A stretch of 5,788 nt of DNA. Origin: an uncultured Eubacteriaceae bacterium. Lineage in GTDB: Bacteria; Bacillota; Clostridia; Eubacteriales; UBA1433. A program made the translations under genes and the position numbers. Positions 5,066-5,788 of this stretch are shown piece by piece (the first letter of the stretch is position 1; each line of letters begins with the position of its first letter). The notes under the pieces were generated by a model. It ran no database searches. It was given only the letters and a program-made list of their open reading frames with translations, and was not told the origin of the DNA. The stretch spans positions 1 through 5,788 of the forward strand of contig CALGIV010000290.1 in assembly GCA_937914785.1 (NCBI GenBank), in the 5' to 3' direction.

Positions 5066-5788
5066 ATGAGCAATTGCGGCCGCTTTTATTATTGCTGTCA
5101 AGGCCCGCCGGGCATTCCCGGCCCACAGGGTCCTGCCGGTGAAACCGGTCCCCAAGGCGAACAAGGGCCCACCGGTCCAACAGGAACACAGGGCGTACAG
5201 GGGCTTACCGGCCCAACAGGGCCTCAAGGTGAACAAGGACTCACTGGACCAACAGGACTTCAAGGCGAACAAGGGCCCACCGGTCCAACGGGAACACAGG
5301 GTACACAGGGACTTGTCGGTCCAACAGGACCGCAAGGTGAACAAGGACTCACCGGACCAGCAGGAACACAAGGTGCGCAGGGACTTACCGGTCCAACAGG
5401 GCCACAGGGTGCGCAAGGACTTGTCGGACCGACCGGACCCCAAGGTGAACAAGGACTCACTGGACCAACAGGACTTCAAGGCGAACAAGGGCCCACCGGT
5501 CCAACGGGAACACAGGGTATACAGGGACTTGTCGGGCCAACGGGGCCACAGGGCGCACAGGGACTTGTCGGACCAACAGGAACACAGGGCGCGCAGGGAC
5601 TTACCGGTCCAACGGGAACACAAGGCGATCAGGGGTTTACCGGCCCAACCGGCCCGCCTGGTCCATCAGGCAGCAGTCTGGGAGTCTTTGCGTACACCGA
5701 TGTTTTGGGAGATTCCGATGTCATAATCAGTTTCAATGAAGGCAGCGGAAACAACCAGGCGCTTGCCGGGCTTGAAACTGATTATGAC
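5066..5788 (+). CDS. Collagen-like surface protein, N-terminal 241 residues (runs off the window)
   Basis: The ATG at 5066 is preceded by AAGGGGG at 5054-5060, spaced 5 nt. The frame stays open to the last base, giving 241 codons. Residues 1-12 form a short cysteine-rich head (Cys4, Cys10, Cys11) with no signal peptide. Residues 13-201 are 63 uninterrupted Gly-X-Y triplets, expected to form a trimeric collagen-like triple helix. From residue 25 they follow a 12-residue period of the type G(L/P)(T/V)-GPT-G(T/P/L)Q-GxQ. The domain has no Lys or Arg at all and Thr or Gln at almost every Y position. From residue 202 (GSSLGVFAYTD) a non-collagen C-terminal domain begins and is cut off; I do not recognise it. 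Lack of a signal peptide plus a cysteine-rich head resembles spore-coat or exosporium collagen-like proteins of Firmicutes, whose Thr residues carry glycans in BclA. That location is inferred. Long open readings in other frames here are by-products of the stop-free repeat. Confidence 0.92.
   Translation, partial: MSNCGRFYYCCQGPPGIPGPQGPAGETGPQGEQGPTGPTGTQGVQGLTGPTGPQGEQGLTGPTGLQGEQGPTGPTGTQGTQGLVGPTGPQGEQGLTGPAGTQGAQGLTGPTGPQGAQGLVGPTGPQGEQGLTGPTGLQGEQGPTGPTGTQGIQGLVGPTGPQGAQGLVGPTGTQGAQGLTGPTGTQGDQGFTGPTGPPGPSGSSLGVFAYTDVLGDSDVIISFNEGSGNNQALAGLETDYD
5225..5303 (+). repeat. Exact 79-bp direct repeat, copy 1 (partner at 5441-5519)
   Basis: Bases 5225-5303 are identical to 5441-5519, offset by 216 bp, or six 36-bp units. 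After a single mismatch (5304 versus 5520) identity continues for 15 more bases. Other units of the array differ from each other at many third positions, so this long identity points to a recent block duplication or gene conversion. Confidence 0.9.
5441..5519 (+). repeat. Exact 79-bp direct repeat, copy 2 (partner at 5225-5303)
   Basis: Second copy of the block at 5225-5303. Recombination between the copies would delete or duplicate 216 bp (72 residues) in frame. It is also a likely point of collapse or misjoin in short-read assembly. Confidence 0.9.
5720..5788. repeat. 17-bp perfect inverted repeat ending at the window edge
   Basis: GTCATAATCAGTTTCAA at 5720-5736 is the exact reverse complement of 5772-5788, with 35 bases between the arms. 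The next inner bases (5737 T, 5771 C) do not pair; whether the stem extends outward cannot be seen because the right arm ends on the last base. It lies in the non-collagen part of the collagen-like gene. See the finding on possible assembly fold-back. Confidence 0.95.

Larger units (their letters stand above)
5165..5668 (+). repeat. 36-bp coding tandem repeat, 14 units in the collagen-like gene
   Basis: Units of exactly 36 bp (12 codons, four Gly-X-Y triplets) start at 5165 and follow without a gap: 13 regular units to 5632, then a degenerate last unit at 5633-5668 with GPPGPS in place of the Gln triplets. A partial unit precedes them at 5138-5164. Units differ mainly in residue 2 (L, P or F), residue 3 (T or V), residue 8 (T, P or L) and residue 11 (E, A, V, T, I or D). 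Because the unit length is a multiple of 3, gain or loss of units keeps the frame. Confidence 0.92.

Noticed and set aside
5048..5623. 191-codon open reading frame on the minus strand with a Cys/Trp/Ser-rich repetitive product, and a shorter one at 5260-5460
   Set aside because: They lie antisense to the 36-bp collagen repeat, which happens to contain no stop in these frames. They have no credible ribosome site and no membrane, globular or known motif; the plus-strand Gly-X-Y frame explains the region fully.
5165..5668. CRISPR-like regular repetition in the collagen gene
   Set aside because: The 36-bp period resembles a CRISPR repeat length, but the units are contiguous with no unique spacers, keep codon phase and encode Gly-X-Y triplets.
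5139..5726. 195-codon plus-strand reading frame rich in Lys, Asp and Gln
   Set aside because: It is an out-of-frame reading of the collagen-like gene starting inside the repeat. The Gly-X-Y frame from 5066, with its ribosome site, is the real one.

Overview
The window reads as an ordinary chromosomal stretch of a low-to-moderate G+C, Gram-positive-lineage bacterium (Firmicutes). The supporting signs are strong AGGAGG-type ribosome binding sites, frequent TTG starts, a YtaF-type membrane protein and a two-gene minimal SUF operon of the kind found in strict anaerobes. A clostridial or Negativicutes-like anaerobe is an inference, not shown. Both ends cut through genes, so this may be a whole contig.

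Layout. 1-792 (minus): first 264 residues of a MATE-family multidrug/cation exporter. 793-951: divergent intergenic region with a near-perfect sigma-A promoter facing right. 952-1356 (plus): small DUF1622-type membrane protein. 1338-1373: a 15-bp perfect hairpin that probably terminates transcription from both sides. 1373-2290 and 2278-3012 (minus): an overlapping SufB/SufD-like scaffold gene and SufC-like ATPase gene, transcribed ATPase first, behind an extended -10 promoter near 3063. 3171-3815 (plus): YtaF/MntP-family membrane protein. 3807-4745 (minus): CaCA-family Na+/Ca2+-type exchanger, converging on and overlapping the YtaF gene by 9 bp. 4746-5065: a 320-bp divergent intergenic region. 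5066 to the right edge (plus): a collagen-like protein with 63 continuous Gly-X-Y triplets built from a 36-bp tandem repeat, running off the window.

Function. The two Suf-like genes form a self-contained Fe-S scaffold/ATPase pair with no desulfurase, SufU or separate SufD beside them, matching the minimal 'SMS' type. The other genes are mostly membrane transporters (MATE, YtaF/MntP, CaCA) and one probable cell- or spore-surface filament protein; they do not form one pathway. All three transporters start with TTG behind a clear Shine-Dalgarno sequence, while the other four genes start with ATG.

I found no clearly new biological system. The points most worth a second look are the 17-bp perfect inverted repeat that ends exactly at the right edge (biological hairpin or assembly fold-back), the recently duplicated block inside the collagen repeat, the unusual make-up of the collagen domain, and the stand-alone minimal SUF pair.
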